Assembly (NCBI GenBank): GCA_016703155.1
Contig: JADJCP010000002.1
Span: forward strand, 310,001-374,000
DNA length: 64,000 nt
Reading direction: 5' to 3'
DNA from: Hydrogenophilales bacterium
GTDB lineage: Bacteria > Pseudomonadota > Gammaproteobacteria > Burkholderiales > Thiobacillaceae
The translations under genes were made by a program, and so were the position numbers. The notes under the pieces were generated by a model. That model saw only the letters and a list, made by a program, of their open reading frames with translations. It had not been told where the DNA came from and did no database searches. Below, piece by piece: positions 48,903 to 57,953 of this stretch (position 1 is its first letter; every line of letters starts with the position of its first letter).

Positions 48903-49912
48903 ATCGGCTTGCCTTGATACAAGCCGTTCAATGATTCAAGAAAGGCCAGCAGGTTGCTCAATTGCTCCCTGGAAAGCCGCACACCCAGTTGGTAGCGCGC
49001 CATCGTTTCAACAGCCAGATCCAGTGTTGCCATGGAACCATCATGAAAATAAGGGCCGGTTTTTACGACATTGCGCAATCCGGGAACCTTGAAGACATGT
49101 TTGTCCGACTCCAGGCCAGTGACGTTGAAACGTCCCAGGTCGGATTTCTGGATGGATTTGCCGCGATCCGCGAAATAATCGCCCATCACCCCCAGGCTGC
49201 TGTAGAGATTGCCGCCCAGATTGACGCCCTGGTGGCAGGCGATACAGCCCAGATCGCGGAATAGCCGCCAGCCCTCTTTCGCACCGGCATTGAGTGCCTG
49301 GTTATCGCCGCGGAGGTAACGGTCGAAGGGCGCATCCGGAGTAATCAGACTGCGCTCGAATTCGGCAATGGCTTCCTGGATATGCGCTGGAGTAATGCCG
49401 TCCGCCCAGATGCGCTCGAACTCGGTGATCATGGCCCGATCCCGACGCAGCTTGATGAGCACCTCGTGCCAGTTCGAGGCCATTTCGAGCGGATTGTGCA
49501 CCGGCCCTTCCGCCTGCTCTTCCAGCGTCGCGGCGCGCCCATCCCAGAATTGCCGGAAGTTGAAACCCGCGTTGAAGACCGTCGGACTATTCAAACTGCC
49601 CATCTGACCGTCGATACCCACCGCCACGGGTCGCATGTCGTGGCCGGCGAAATCGAGGCGATGGCAACTGGCACAGGAGGTCGAATCGTCACGCGACAAG
49701 CGCTTGTCGTGAAACAGACGTTTGCCGAGCGCCACCTTGCGCGCATCCAGTTTCAGGCTGGTGGGTATGGGTGTGACCGGCAGGTCGGTGGCCACGGGCA
49801 TATAGGCAGCCGCGGACAACGGCGGCGGCGGCGCGTCGCGCGACCACCACCAACCGCCCAGGCCCAGAACCGCCAGCCCAACCGCCAAAACCAGCAAACG
49901 CCATGCCGACAT
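48899..49912 (-). CDS. Di-heme cytochrome c peroxidase-family protein
   Basis: The 337-aa protein has an N-terminal signal anchor (LLVLAVGLAVLGLGGWWW) and two heme-c sites: CASCH near residue 80, and CIACH near 223. This is the bacterial CCP/MauG architecture, periplasmic and electron-accepting. AGGAGG is six bases before ATG 49912. Its stop overlaps the start of the GGDEF-EAL receptor gene (48899-48902), implying joint expression and possibly peroxide- or redox-linked signalling. Substrate not proven. Confidence 0.88.
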   Translation of the reverse strand: MSAWRLLVLAVGLAVLGLGGWWWSRDAPPPPLSAAAYMPVATDLPVTPIPTSLKLDARKVALGKRLFHDKRLSRDDSTSCASCHRLDFAGHDMRPVAVGIDGQMGSLNSPTVFNAGFNFRQFWDGRAATLEEQAEGPVHNPLEMASNWHEVLIKLRRDRAMITEFERIWADGITPAHIQEAIAEFERSLITPDAPFDRYLRGDNQALNAGAKEGWRLFRDLGCIACHQGVNLGGNLYSSLGVMGDYFADRGKSIQKSDLGRFNVTGLESDKHVFKVPGLRNVVKTGPYFHDGSMATLDLAVETMARYQLGVRLSREQLSNLLAFLESLNGLYQGKPI

Positions 49913-49992
49913 CATCAGCCTCCTGCGGCCATATCGGCATTCGCCGGTGTTTCTTTAGCGGTTTTTTCTCCCCCGCGGGTGGAGAGCGTGCA

Positions 49993-50493
49993 TCAGAGGC
50001 TGGCCGACTCCAGTTCGAACTGGATCGATTTGATACCTTCGAGGGCGCAGGCTTCGTCCTGCTCGCCGGTCGCGGCACCCGAAACCCCCACCGCCCCAAC
50101 GATATTTCCGGCCGCCGAGATCGGCACGCCTCCTGCCGAGAACACCAGGCCATCGACTTTGCCGACGGCGAAAGGCTTGGTGAAACGGTTTTCCATGGTG
50201 GATAGCGGCGCATTGAAGTTAACCGCCGTAAAGGCCTTCTGCTTGCTGATTTCGATGGTGATCTTCGGCGCCAGGGTATCGCGCAGGAACACCATGGCAT
50301 CGCCGCTCCGGTCGACCACGGTAACGCCAATCTGGATACCCTGCTTGCGGCAGGCGGCGATGGCATCCTGGGCGATCTTTTCGGAGGCTTCCAGTGTCAG
50401 GCGCGGAATCTTCACCACCACAGGCAGATCCTGGGCGTTAGCGCCGACGCTGAAGCCGGCCAATACAAGGGCAGCAATACTGGTTCGCAACAT
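49993..50493 (-). CDS. Exported GlcG/HbpS-family heme-binding-like protein
   Basis: The 166-aa product has a signal peptide (MLRTSIAALVLAGFSVGANA) followed by a GlcG/HbpS domain (LTLEASEKIAQDAIAACRKQ, GVTVVDRSGDAMVFLRDTLA, AGGVPISAAGNIVGAVGVSG). HbpS members bind heme or sense redox state outside the cytoplasm. It lies between the V-ATPase operon and the di-heme peroxidase gene on the same strand, but with 134- and 80-base gaps, so transcription may be separate. Confidence 0.85.
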   Translation of the reverse strand: MLRTSIAALVLAGFSVGANAQDLPVVVKIPRLTLEASEKIAQDAIAACRKQGIQIGVTVVDRSGDAMVFLRDTLAPKITIEISKQKAFTAVNFNAPLSTMENRFTKPFAVGKVDGLVFSAGGVPISAAGNIVGAVGVSGAATGEQDEACALEGIKSIQFELESASL

Positions 50494-50627
50494 GTTTGTC
50501 TCCTATCGTCCTATAAATCCGGCTGGGATACTGTGTCGATCGGACTTCACCACGCGGGCTACAACTTACGCGCACAGGCATGCATTCTGGAGAAATCCGA
50601 ATATCCTGAAAACCCGGGACGAATGTA

Positions 50628-51248
50628 TCAAGTCGCCTGGCGGGCGCGTAGGACCTTGATCTGGAACAGGGTGTTGCGCTCGTCTTCCTCAAGCGCGGCG
50701 CGGATGTGATGCACCGTCGCCTGGTAGCGCGGGATGATGTTGTACTTGAGGGCATTCACCCGCTTCTGCGTCTTGCGGCTGGCGGCCAGCAACCGCCACA
50801 AGGCATTTTCCGCCTCGCCGAGACGGGCCAGGGTGATGGTCAGGGCGCGCAGGCGCAGGCGTGCTTCGTCGAAACTGACATCGGTCCACATCAGGCCGAC
50901 CGGTTGCAGGGGCAGCGGCTCGGCCGAGACGCTGGGGTATTCGACACCGACGCTGGAGCGCGCCACCACCTTGATCGCCACGGCCGGTTTGAGGCCCACC
51001 GAGGCTTGGCGCAGCATCTGGCCGCCCATGCGCATCTGGACAATACCCAGCCAGCGATAGGCATCGGCGAGTTCGCGGATGGTTTCGGCACGCAGATCGC
51101 GATATTGCGCCAGACGCTCGTAGACCAGGCGGGTGAGCAGATCGCGCTTCTTTTCGAGCATCTGCCGGCCTTGCTCCAGGAATTTGACCTGACGCCCGAC
51201 TTGCAGCAGAGCGCTCTTGGTTGGCGGGACGGAGAGTCGTTTACTCAT
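50628..51248 (-). CDS. atpD: V/A-type ATPase subunit D (central stalk)
   Basis: The 206-aa, highly helical protein opens with MSKRLSVPPTKSALLQVGRQ, a hallmark of subunit D, followed by long coiled-coil helices and a C-terminal RVNALKYNIIPRYQATVHHI segment that pairs with them. It forms the rotor shaft with subunit F. It is the last gene of the nine-gene ATPase operon. About 50 bases separate it from subunit B. Confidence 0.92.
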   Translation of the reverse strand: MSKRLSVPPTKSALLQVGRQVKFLEQGRQMLEKKRDLLTRLVYERLAQYRDLRAETIRELADAYRWLGIVQMRMGGQMLRQASVGLKPAVAIKVVARSSVGVEYPSVSAEPLPLQPVGLMWTDVSFDEARLRLRALTITLARLGEAENALWRLLAASRKTQKRVNALKYNIIPRYQATVHHIRAALEEDERNTLFQIKVLRARQAT

Positions 51249-51299
51249 CGTGGCACATCAAGTGTCTATGGGCGCGGCTGTGATCGGCCAGTCGGCCGG

Positions 51300-52685
51300 T
51301 CACGCCGTGGCGCCCTTGTGATATTTGGCCAGCTCGGCTTCCGAGACACGGATCAGCGCTTCCGGCGGCAGCATCGACAGCAGATCCCAGGCGAGATTCA
51401 GGGTCTCGTAGACGCTGCGATCCTCGTCCTCGCCCTGACCGATGAAGCGGCGTTCGAAGGCGTTGGCGAATTCCAGATAGCGGCGGTCGGCGTCGGACAA
51501 TTCCTCGGCGCCGATGATGGCCGCCAGACCGCGTACTTCCAGGGCCTTGGCGTAACTGGCGAACAACTGGCTGGCAACGTGCGGGTGATCCTCGCGGGTG
51601 AAGTTCTTGCCGACGCCGTCCTTCATCAGGCGCGACAGCGAAGGCAGTACCGTAACCGGTGGGTAGACGCCCTGGTTGGCCAGTTCCCGGCCCAGGACGA
51701 TCTGACCTTCGGTGATGTAACCGGTCAGGTCAGGTATCGGGTGGGTAATGTCGTCGGAAGGCATGGATAGCACCGGGATCATGGTGATCGAACCGCGCCG
51801 GTTCTTGATGCGCCCGGCGCGCTCGTAGATCTCGGCGAGGTCGGAGTAGAGATAGCCGGGATAGCCTTTGCGGGCCGGCACGTCGCCACGCAGCACCGCG
51901 ACTTCACGCAGGGCCTCGGCGTAGGCGGTCATGTCGGTCATCACCACCAGGACGTGGTAATCCAGGTCGAAGGCCAGGTATTCGGCAGCGGTGAGCGCGG
52001 CACGCGGCGTCAGCAGACGTTCGATGACCGGCTCGTCGGCGAGGTTGAGGAACATCACCACCTTGTTGAGTACGCCGCTTTCCTCGAAGCTCTCCTGGAA
52101 GAAGCGGGCGTCGGCGTGTGAGGCGCCGAAAGCCGCGAACACCACGACGAATTCCGAGGACTCTTCGCCGAGCAGCTTGGCCTGGCGGACGATCTGCGCC
52201 GCCACCCGGTTATGTGGCAGACCGCCGCCGGAGAAGATGGGCAGCTTCTGACCGCGGGTCAGCGAGTTCATGCCGTCGATGGCGGAGATGCCGGTCTGGA
52301 TGAACTCGCGCGGATAGGCCCGCGCCGCCGGATTGAGGGGCTCGCCGTTGACGTCGCGGCGGTCGGCGGAAATGATCGGCGGTCGGCCGTCGCGCGGCAG
52401 ACCGGCGCCATTGAAGACGCGCCCGAGAATGTCGCGCGACACCGGCAACTTGAACGGCTCGTCCAGGAAGCGTACCCAGGTACGCTCCAGATCCAGCTCG
52501 TCGGTCCCTTCGAACACCTCCACCAGCACGGCATCGTCGGCCGAGCGGATCACCAGTCCGGCGCGCAGGCGCCCGGCATGGTCGCGCAGTTGCACCCGCG
52601 AGCCGGCCGCCACGCCGGGCACGCCGCCCATGACGATGAGGCCGCCCTGGGCCGAGGTCGCGGTTCGAAATTCTATGTTTTTCAT
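51300..52685 (-). CDS. atpB: V/A-type ATPase subunit B (regulatory)
   Basis: The 461-aa subunit has the nucleotide-binding fold with a degenerate P-loop (IFSGGGLPHNRVAAQI around residue 150) as usual for B subunits, plus VVFAAFGASHADARFFQESF and LVVMTDMTAYAEALREVAVL. It alternates with subunit A in the A3B3 head. Directly downstream of subunit A. Confidence 0.95.
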   Translation of the reverse strand: MKNIEFRTATSAQGGLIVMGGVPGVAAGSRVQLRDHAGRLRAGLVIRSADDAVLVEVFEGTDELDLERTWVRFLDEPFKLPVSRDILGRVFNGAGLPRDGRPPIISADRRDVNGEPLNPAARAYPREFIQTGISAIDGMNSLTRGQKLPIFSGGGLPHNRVAAQIVRQAKLLGEESSEFVVVFAAFGASHADARFFQESFEESGVLNKVVMFLNLADEPVIERLLTPRAALTAAEYLAFDLDYHVLVVMTDMTAYAEALREVAVLRGDVPARKGYPGYLYSDLAEIYERAGRIKNRRGSITMIPVLSMPSDDITHPIPDLTGYITEGQIVLGRELANQGVYPPVTVLPSLSRLMKDGVGKNFTREDHPHVASQLFASYAKALEVRGLAAIIGAEELSDADRRYLEFANAFERRFIGQGEDEDRSVYETLNLAWDLLSMLPPEALIRVSEAELAKYHKGATA

Positions 52686-52710
52686 GAAATTACCTTGTCT
52701 ATCTGGACGA

Positions 52711-54483
52711 TCAGGCCGAGGTCTGTTCGTATTCCAGCATCAGCTTTTCGAATTCGCCGGGAATGGCGGCGATCTTCACTTTCAACTGATCGATCTGGTC
52801 CGACGAATGCTGGCTCTTCCAGCGTCGCGCCTGGGCCAGCAGGGGCATCTGGATGAGTTTGCGGGCCGGCGCGCCGAGCTTCACCAGCTTCATGCCCTGA
52901 CGGAAGATTTCGAGCATCGCCGAGAGCAGCGCGAACTGTTTTTCCGGCGAGGCAAAGCTGTCGATCTCGTCGGTCGCCGATTGCTGCAGCAGACCTTCCT
53001 TGATCAGACCGGCGGCTTCCAGGGTCCAGCGCTGCTCGCTGGACAGGGCTTCGACGCCGACCAGGTTGACGATACGCTGCAACTCTTCGGAGGCGGCAAG
53101 CAGATCAAGGGCTGCGGCACGTTCGTTTTCCCAGTTCGGATCGATGTTCTCGGCCCACCACTTCGCCGCCGAGCCGACATAACCGGAGAAGCTCTCCAGC
53201 CAGTCCACCGACGGATAGTGACGCGCATCGGCGAGTTCCTTGGAAAGCGCCCAGAAGGTCTGGATGATTTCCTTGGTATGACTGGTGACCGGCTCCGAGA
53301 AGTCGCCGCCTGGCGGCGAGACGGCACCGATCAAGGTGACCGAACCATGGCCACCGGCTAGGGTCTCTACCCGCCCGGCACGCTCGTAGAAGGCTGCGAG
53401 GCGCGATCCGAGATAAGCGGGATAGCCCTCTTCCACCGGCATCTGACCGAGGCGGCCGGCCACCTCGCGCAGAGCCTCGGCCCAGCGACTGGTGGAGTCG
53501 GCCACCATGACCACGTCCAGGCCCTGGTCGCGGAAATACTCCGCCAGGGTGATGCCGACGTAGACCGAGGCCTCGCGCGCCACCACCGGCATGTTCGAGG
53601 TATTGGCGACCAGCAGCGTGCGCTCCATCAGGGGGCGCCCGGTATGGGGATCTTTCAGTTCGGGCATGAACTCGAGGACGTCGGTCAATTCGTTGCCGCG
53701 TTCGCCGCAGCCGACGTAGATGACGATCTCGGCGTTGCACCAGCGAGCGATCTGCTGCTGCAGCATGGTCTTGCCGGCGCCGAACGGGCCGGGGATGGCC
53801 GCCTTGCCGCCCTTCAGCAGCGGGTAGAAGGTATCCAGAATGCGCTGCCCGGTAAGCAGTGGCTGGACCGCGTGATCGCGCCGCTTGAAGGGGCGTGGCG
53901 TGCGCACCGGCCAGCGGTGGAACAAGCGCAGTTTTTCGATGCGCCCGTCGGCCAGCTTCACCCGACCGATGACCTCCTCGATGGTGTAATCGCCTTCCGG
54001 GGCCAGTTCCAGGAGTTCGCCATGGAGCAGTGGCGGGGTCAGGATGCGATGCAGGATGGACTCGGTTTCCTGAACAGTGCCCAGGATGTCGCCTCCGGCC
54101 AGGCTCGCGCCGGCGCGGCGATGCTCGTCAGGGACGAAGTGCCAGCGCTTGTCGCGTGGCAGGGAGGGCACGGAAACGCCGCGCGCCATGCGGTCGCCAC
54201 TCTGTTCCCAGACGGCGTTCAAGGGACGTTGCACGCCATCGAAGATGGCATTCAACAGACCCGGGCCAAGTTCGACGGAAAGCGGCCAGCCCAGCCCTTC
54301 GGCCACCTCGCCGGGACGCAGCCCGGCGGTATCTTCGTAAAGCTGGGCCAGAGCGGTATTGCCGTCACGACCGATCACCTCGCCCACCAGGCCGATGCGA
54401 CCGACCCGTACCTGTTCGCCGATCACCGTTTCCGGCAATTCCAGCTTGACCAGCGGGCCGTTGATTTCAAGAATTTTGCCCAT
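52711..54483 (-). CDS. atpA: V/A-type ATPase subunit A (catalytic)
   Basis: The 590-aa catalytic subunit carries Walker A GPFGAGKT (residues 232-239), VGCGERGNELTDVLEFMPEL, and ADSTSRWAEALREVAGRLGQ, and includes the non-homologous insert that distinguishes V/A-type from F-type. It hydrolyses or makes ATP in the A3B3 head. The start MGKILEINGPLVKLEL is canonical. Flanked by subunits E and B. Confidence 0.96.
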   Translation of the reverse strand: MGKILEINGPLVKLELPETVIGEQVRVGRIGLVGEVIGRDGNTALAQLYEDTAGLRPGEVAEGLGWPLSVELGPGLLNAIFDGVQRPLNAVWEQSGDRMARGVSVPSLPRDKRWHFVPDEHRRAGASLAGGDILGTVQETESILHRILTPPLLHGELLELAPEGDYTIEEVIGRVKLADGRIEKLRLFHRWPVRTPRPFKRRDHAVQPLLTGQRILDTFYPLLKGGKAAIPGPFGAGKTMLQQQIARWCNAEIVIYVGCGERGNELTDVLEFMPELKDPHTGRPLMERTLLVANTSNMPVVAREASVYVGITLAEYFRDQGLDVVMVADSTSRWAEALREVAGRLGQMPVEEGYPAYLGSRLAAFYERAGRVETLAGGHGSVTLIGAVSPPGGDFSEPVTSHTKEIIQTFWALSKELADARHYPSVDWLESFSGYVGSAAKWWAENIDPNWENERAAALDLLAASEELQRIVNLVGVEALSSEQRWTLEAAGLIKEGLLQQSATDEIDSFASPEKQFALLSAMLEIFRQGMKLVKLGAPARKLIQMPLLAQARRWKSQHSSDQIDQLKVKIAAIPGEFEKLMLEYEQTSA

Positions 54484-54494
54484 TTATCTTCCTT

Positions 54495-55142
54495 TTAGCG
54501 GGCCAGCACACTCAGATCGGGCGCGCTGGCGAACAGCCGTTCCATGGCGACGCGGGCCAGTTCCTCGGCGAGACGCTCCTGGCGTGCTTCGAAGGTCTGG
54601 TCGAGTTGCGCACGATTGTCGGCGAGGCGTACCCGTATGCCCCCCTCGCTGACCAAGCCATGCGCGGCCAGTTCGACGTTGCGGCCCGATGCCGCGCGCC
54701 CTTTCATGGCATCCCAGACCTTGGCCAGACGCGCTTGGTCCACCGGGCGGACCTCGGCGACCAGATCGCCTGGTGGCAGATCATGCGCGGCGGCGGCCAG
54801 CCACTGTTCCAGGACGTCCAGATAGCGCGTGTCATCGTTGACCAGTTCCTGGAAAGCCAGGCGCACGCCCGACAGGGTGGCTTCGGTCAGGGCCCAACGC
54901 AACCGGTCCAGTTCGGCGGCGAGACGGGTCTCGGCGGACTGGGTCTGACGCCTTACGCGTTTTTCCGATTCCACCTTGGCAGCCATGACCTCGTGTTCTT
55001 CGGCAAGTCGGATCTTTTCCGTCGCCTCGTTGAGGATGCGCGCCCGTCCCGACTCGGCCCGCTCGCGCTGTTCGCGCGCTAGACTCTCGGCCTGGCGGAT
55101 CAACGCCTGTTCGAGTTGGGTAACTTGTACATCTGCTTCCAT
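54495..55142 (-). CDS. atpE: V/A-type ATPase subunit E (peripheral stalk)
   Basis: The 215-aa protein has an N-terminal coiled coil (ALIRQAESLAREQRERAESG) and a C-terminal alpha/beta domain ending in VSEGGIRVRLADNRAQLDQT, as in subunit E of A/V-type enzymes. It pairs with the small coiled-coil subunit encoded at the operon's start to make the peripheral stalk. GGAG lies upstream of ATG 55142; the frame to 55160 has no such support. Confidence 0.9.
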   Translation of the reverse strand: MEADVQVTQLEQALIRQAESLAREQRERAESGRARILNEATEKIRLAEEHEVMAAKVESEKRVRRQTQSAETRLAAELDRLRWALTEATLSGVRLAFQELVNDDTRYLDVLEQWLAAAAHDLPPGDLVAEVRPVDQARLAKVWDAMKGRAASGRNVELAAHGLVSEGGIRVRLADNRAQLDQTFEARQERLAEELARVAMERLFASAPDLSVLAR

Positions 55143-55226
55143 GGTTATCTCCAGGTTCAAGATTCACGGTTCATGGCTCAAGTAATAACGGCGTACCACT
55201 TGCACCTTGTTCCTTTCTTCTTGCTC

Positions 55227-55571
55227 CTATTTCAACGCTTCCGGGCCCAGCACCGCGTGGACCACGTCGTCCACGGCCGGGGCGTAATCCTGCGGCGCCG
55301 AGAGCGGCGGCAGCTCGGTCACGACGATACGGCCACCTTCGTTACGCAAGCGGTTGAGCCAATACCCGCCTGCATGCGCCAAATGCGATTCCAGGAGAAC
55401 AAGGGCATCGCTGCCATCCTTGACCAGCTGGGCGAGCACCTCTTCGACCTTCGCCGGATCGGCATCCGGATGGATCTCCGCGCCGATCAGGCTGAACCCT
55501 TCAGCCAGGCCCGCACTGCCGAGCACAACAAGCCGTGCGCCCAACGGGGTGCTCTCCGCTTCATGCCTCAT
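55227..55571 (-). CDS. atpF: V/A-type ATPase subunit F
   Basis: The 114-aa protein has the Rossmann-like subunit F fold: LVVLGSAGLAEGFSLIGAEI, DALVLLESHLAHAGGYWLNR and IVVTELPPL. Subunit F sits on the central shaft with subunit D. It stands between subunits K and E in the operon. Confidence 0.88.
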   Translation of the reverse strand: MRHEAESTPLGARLVVLGSAGLAEGFSLIGAEIHPDADPAKVEEVLAQLVKDGSDALVLLESHLAHAGGYWLNRLRNEGGRIVVTELPPLSAPQDYAPAVDDVVHAVLGPEALK

Positions 55572-55587
55572 GGCCGATCCTTTGCGC

Positions 55588-56028
55588 CTAGATCTTGCCC
55601 AGCATCAGGATCGACATGACCAAGCCATAGATGGCCACACCCTCGGCCAGACCCATGTAGATCAGCGTACGGCCGAACATCTCCGGCTTCTCGGCAATGA
55701 CCGCCAGCGCCGCCGAACCGACCGGCCCAAGCGCGAGGCCGGCACCGATGGCGGCCAATGCCGTCGGCAGACCGATGCCGATCAAGGCCAGGCCCTTGCC
55801 CAATGAGATTTCCAGTGCCGCGCCGGCGACGGGCTCAGCGGCCATGACTTCCTGTACGCCCATCAACAGCATGCCGGCAAGCCCCAGACCGAATACCAGA
55901 AAATTCGCCAGTACCCCACCCTTGAGCCAATCCGGGGAAGGCAAGCTGCGCGGGTTCAACTCCAGCCAAACGCCTGCGGCAATCATGGCCACGACAGAAA
56001 AACCCATCAAAGCAATCAACCAACTCAT
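55588..56028 (-). CDS. atpK: V/A-type ATPase proteolipid subunit K (rotor ring)
   Basis: The 146-aa membrane protein has four predicted helices: residues about 4-24, GVLANFLVFGLGLAGMLLMG, GLALIGIGLPTALAAIGAGL and TLIYMGLAEGVAIYGLVMSI. The ion-binding Glu lies in the last (GLAEGV). The Gln/Thr ligands found in Na+-specific rings are not evident, so H+ coupling is more likely. This is a duplicated-hairpin proteolipid of the V/A type. Confidence 0.88.
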   Translation of the reverse strand: MSWLIALMGFSVVAMIAAGVWLELNPRSLPSPDWLKGGVLANFLVFGLGLAGMLLMGVQEVMAAEPVAGAALEISLGKGLALIGIGLPTALAAIGAGLALGPVGSAALAVIAEKPEMFGRTLIYMGLAEGVAIYGLVMSILMLGKI

Positions 56029-56051
56029 TTTTATCTCCTAAAAAAACCCGA

Positions 56052-57953
56052 TCAAACCCGAATGCTCGCTTCTTTCGTGCCCGCCAGACGCAAAGGCGTA
56101 AATTCCGTGCCATCGCCACTAAAGAAGCGCGAAAAACCTTCGTAGTACATCAGACGCAATGCCTGGATCGCAACGATGCCGCCTTCCAGGACAATGATGA
56201 TTACGTTACCCAGAAAGATGGTCAGCCAGTGGCCGGCCGTTCCGAGACCATTGGCGATGGTGAACACGGCCAGCGCCAACGCCACATGGTTCAGACTGAA
56301 TGCCGCAACACGCATGAAAGACAGCGTATTGGCAAACAGGTTGATCCCGGTTTCCAGTGTCTCGATGGCGGTCACCAAAGCGCGCTCGCCAAGCGTGGCT
56401 CGGGTTTCCACCCACTTGAACACGGCGACCGTGACGATGCCCAGCAAGGCCGTGCCCCAGGCCAGCTGGCCAAAATCGGCTTGCCCGGCCAGACCCATGA
56501 TGCTGCCGGTGGCGCCGAGATAGAACACCAGCCCGGCCAGGCCGGTGGAGTCGAACAGGGCCTCGGCGACATGCCCGGCATTGAGTTTGTTGTAAATATT
56601 CGCCAGCAGCGTAAAAACAATGAAGCCGACGCCGAACAGGATGGCCACGGTGAGTATGCGAATCGGGTCATGCAAGGGCGACAGCCAGACCGGTTCGAGG
56701 ACGTCCTCATAGCCGAATATGCTGCCGTAGAGCAGGCCGAACCCCATCGACACCACCCCGGCGGAAATACCCAGCCAGGCGCCTCGACCGAGTTTTCGAT
56801 AGAGCAGCACCGACAGCATCAGGATGACGCCACCATGACCGACATCGCCGAACATCGCACCGAATAGCAAGAGGTAGGTCACGGCGAATATCAAGGCGGG
56901 GTCGAACTCGCCATAGCGCGGGATGCCGTAGCTTTTCACCAGAGGCACGAAAGGACCAAGCCAGGCGGGGTAGCGCAGGAGCGAGGGAACATGGTTGTGC
57001 TCCACCGCTTTGGGTTGCCGGGTTTCCAACATGTAGCGGCCATGGAAGCGTGCGTCCAGTCCCTGTTGCAGATCGTCCAGCTTGTCTTTCGGCACCCAAC
57101 CGGTAAACACGGAAAGTTGACCTTTACCGCGTACGCCATTGAGCGACGCTTCCGCCAGGGGACGCGCCAAGGTCATGGATAGTCTTGCATGCTGGATACG
57201 CTCGCCGAACCGGGCGAGGTTGTCGCTGATTACCTGGCAATGCGCGGCGTGACTCTGTTCCAGGCGCACGGTCTCAGTCTCGAGGAATTTGCGTACCTTC
57301 TCGGGGTGGCTCTGTAGTTCCGTGGGGACCGGCAGATCGCGCCAGCCCGCCTGGATCAGCACGCCGCCCATGCCTTCGGCACCCCCGCGCGGCCCGGCAA
57401 CCACGGCAAAGGCCAGACCTTCATGGACATCGAAAACGGAGAGCAGATAACCCGCCAGGGCCAGGGCCTCTTTCAGGCGCTGCACATTCCCGGAGGGAAG
57501 CTGGCCCAGCCGGGCGTCGAGCAGCGAGTCGTGCCGGAACAGCCGGGAGATGTCCAGATCGAGACTTTTCAGGCGGGCGAAGGTCTCGCGCAGGGCGGTC
57601 AGGTGCTTGCGCTCTTCCTCAATGCGCGCTTCCGATTCGCTGGTCGCGGAGCAAGTCTGCCAAAGGGTCTTGAGCCAGGCATTCAGCTCTTCCAGTTCGG
57701 CCAGATTGGGCGCAACGATGTCATCAGGAAGGGGTGGCATGGTGCCGCCGCAATGTTCGAGTATCTTGTTGAGTCGGGAGTCCGCTTCCAGGAAGATTTC
57801 CCGATAGCGCTCCGCCGGAGACTCCGGCATTTCCTCGCGTTTCTCGTCCACGGGGGCGAATGTTCCATGGCGGGCAAGAAGCAGCGCGGCATCCGGCGCC
57901 TCGCTGGCGAGCAGCCAGAGCGTCGCGCGGGTCATGGGTTGGGCGCGGAACAT
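56052..57953 (-). CDS. atpI: V/A-type ATPase subunit I/a (membrane stator)
   Basis: The 633-aa protein has a cytoplasmic N-terminal half with coiled coils (residues about 40-330) and a membrane half of about seven to eight helices. The sequence TLSFMRVAAFSLNHVALAL near residue 545 carries the essential Arg that faces the rotor Glu. It provides the ion half-channels. Its ATG overlaps the TGA of subunit C (TGATG), so the two are coupled. Confidence 0.92.
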   Translation of the reverse strand: MFRAQPMTRATLWLLASEAPDAALLLARHGTFAPVDEKREEMPESPAERYREIFLEADSRLNKILEHCGGTMPPLPDDIVAPNLAELEELNAWLKTLWQTCSATSESEARIEEERKHLTALRETFARLKSLDLDISRLFRHDSLLDARLGQLPSGNVQRLKEALALAGYLLSVFDVHEGLAFAVVAGPRGGAEGMGGVLIQAGWRDLPVPTELQSHPEKVRKFLETETVRLEQSHAAHCQVISDNLARFGERIQHARLSMTLARPLAEASLNGVRGKGQLSVFTGWVPKDKLDDLQQGLDARFHGRYMLETRQPKAVEHNHVPSLLRYPAWLGPFVPLVKSYGIPRYGEFDPALIFAVTYLLLFGAMFGDVGHGGVILMLSVLLYRKLGRGAWLGISAGVVSMGFGLLYGSIFGYEDVLEPVWLSPLHDPIRILTVAILFGVGFIVFTLLANIYNKLNAGHVAEALFDSTGLAGLVFYLGATGSIMGLAGQADFGQLAWGTALLGIVTVAVFKWVETRATLGERALVTAIETLETGINLFANTLSFMRVAAFSLNHVALALAVFTIANGLGTAGHWLTIFLGNVIIIVLEGGIVAIQALRLMYYEGFSRFFSGDGTEFTPLRLAGTKEASIRV

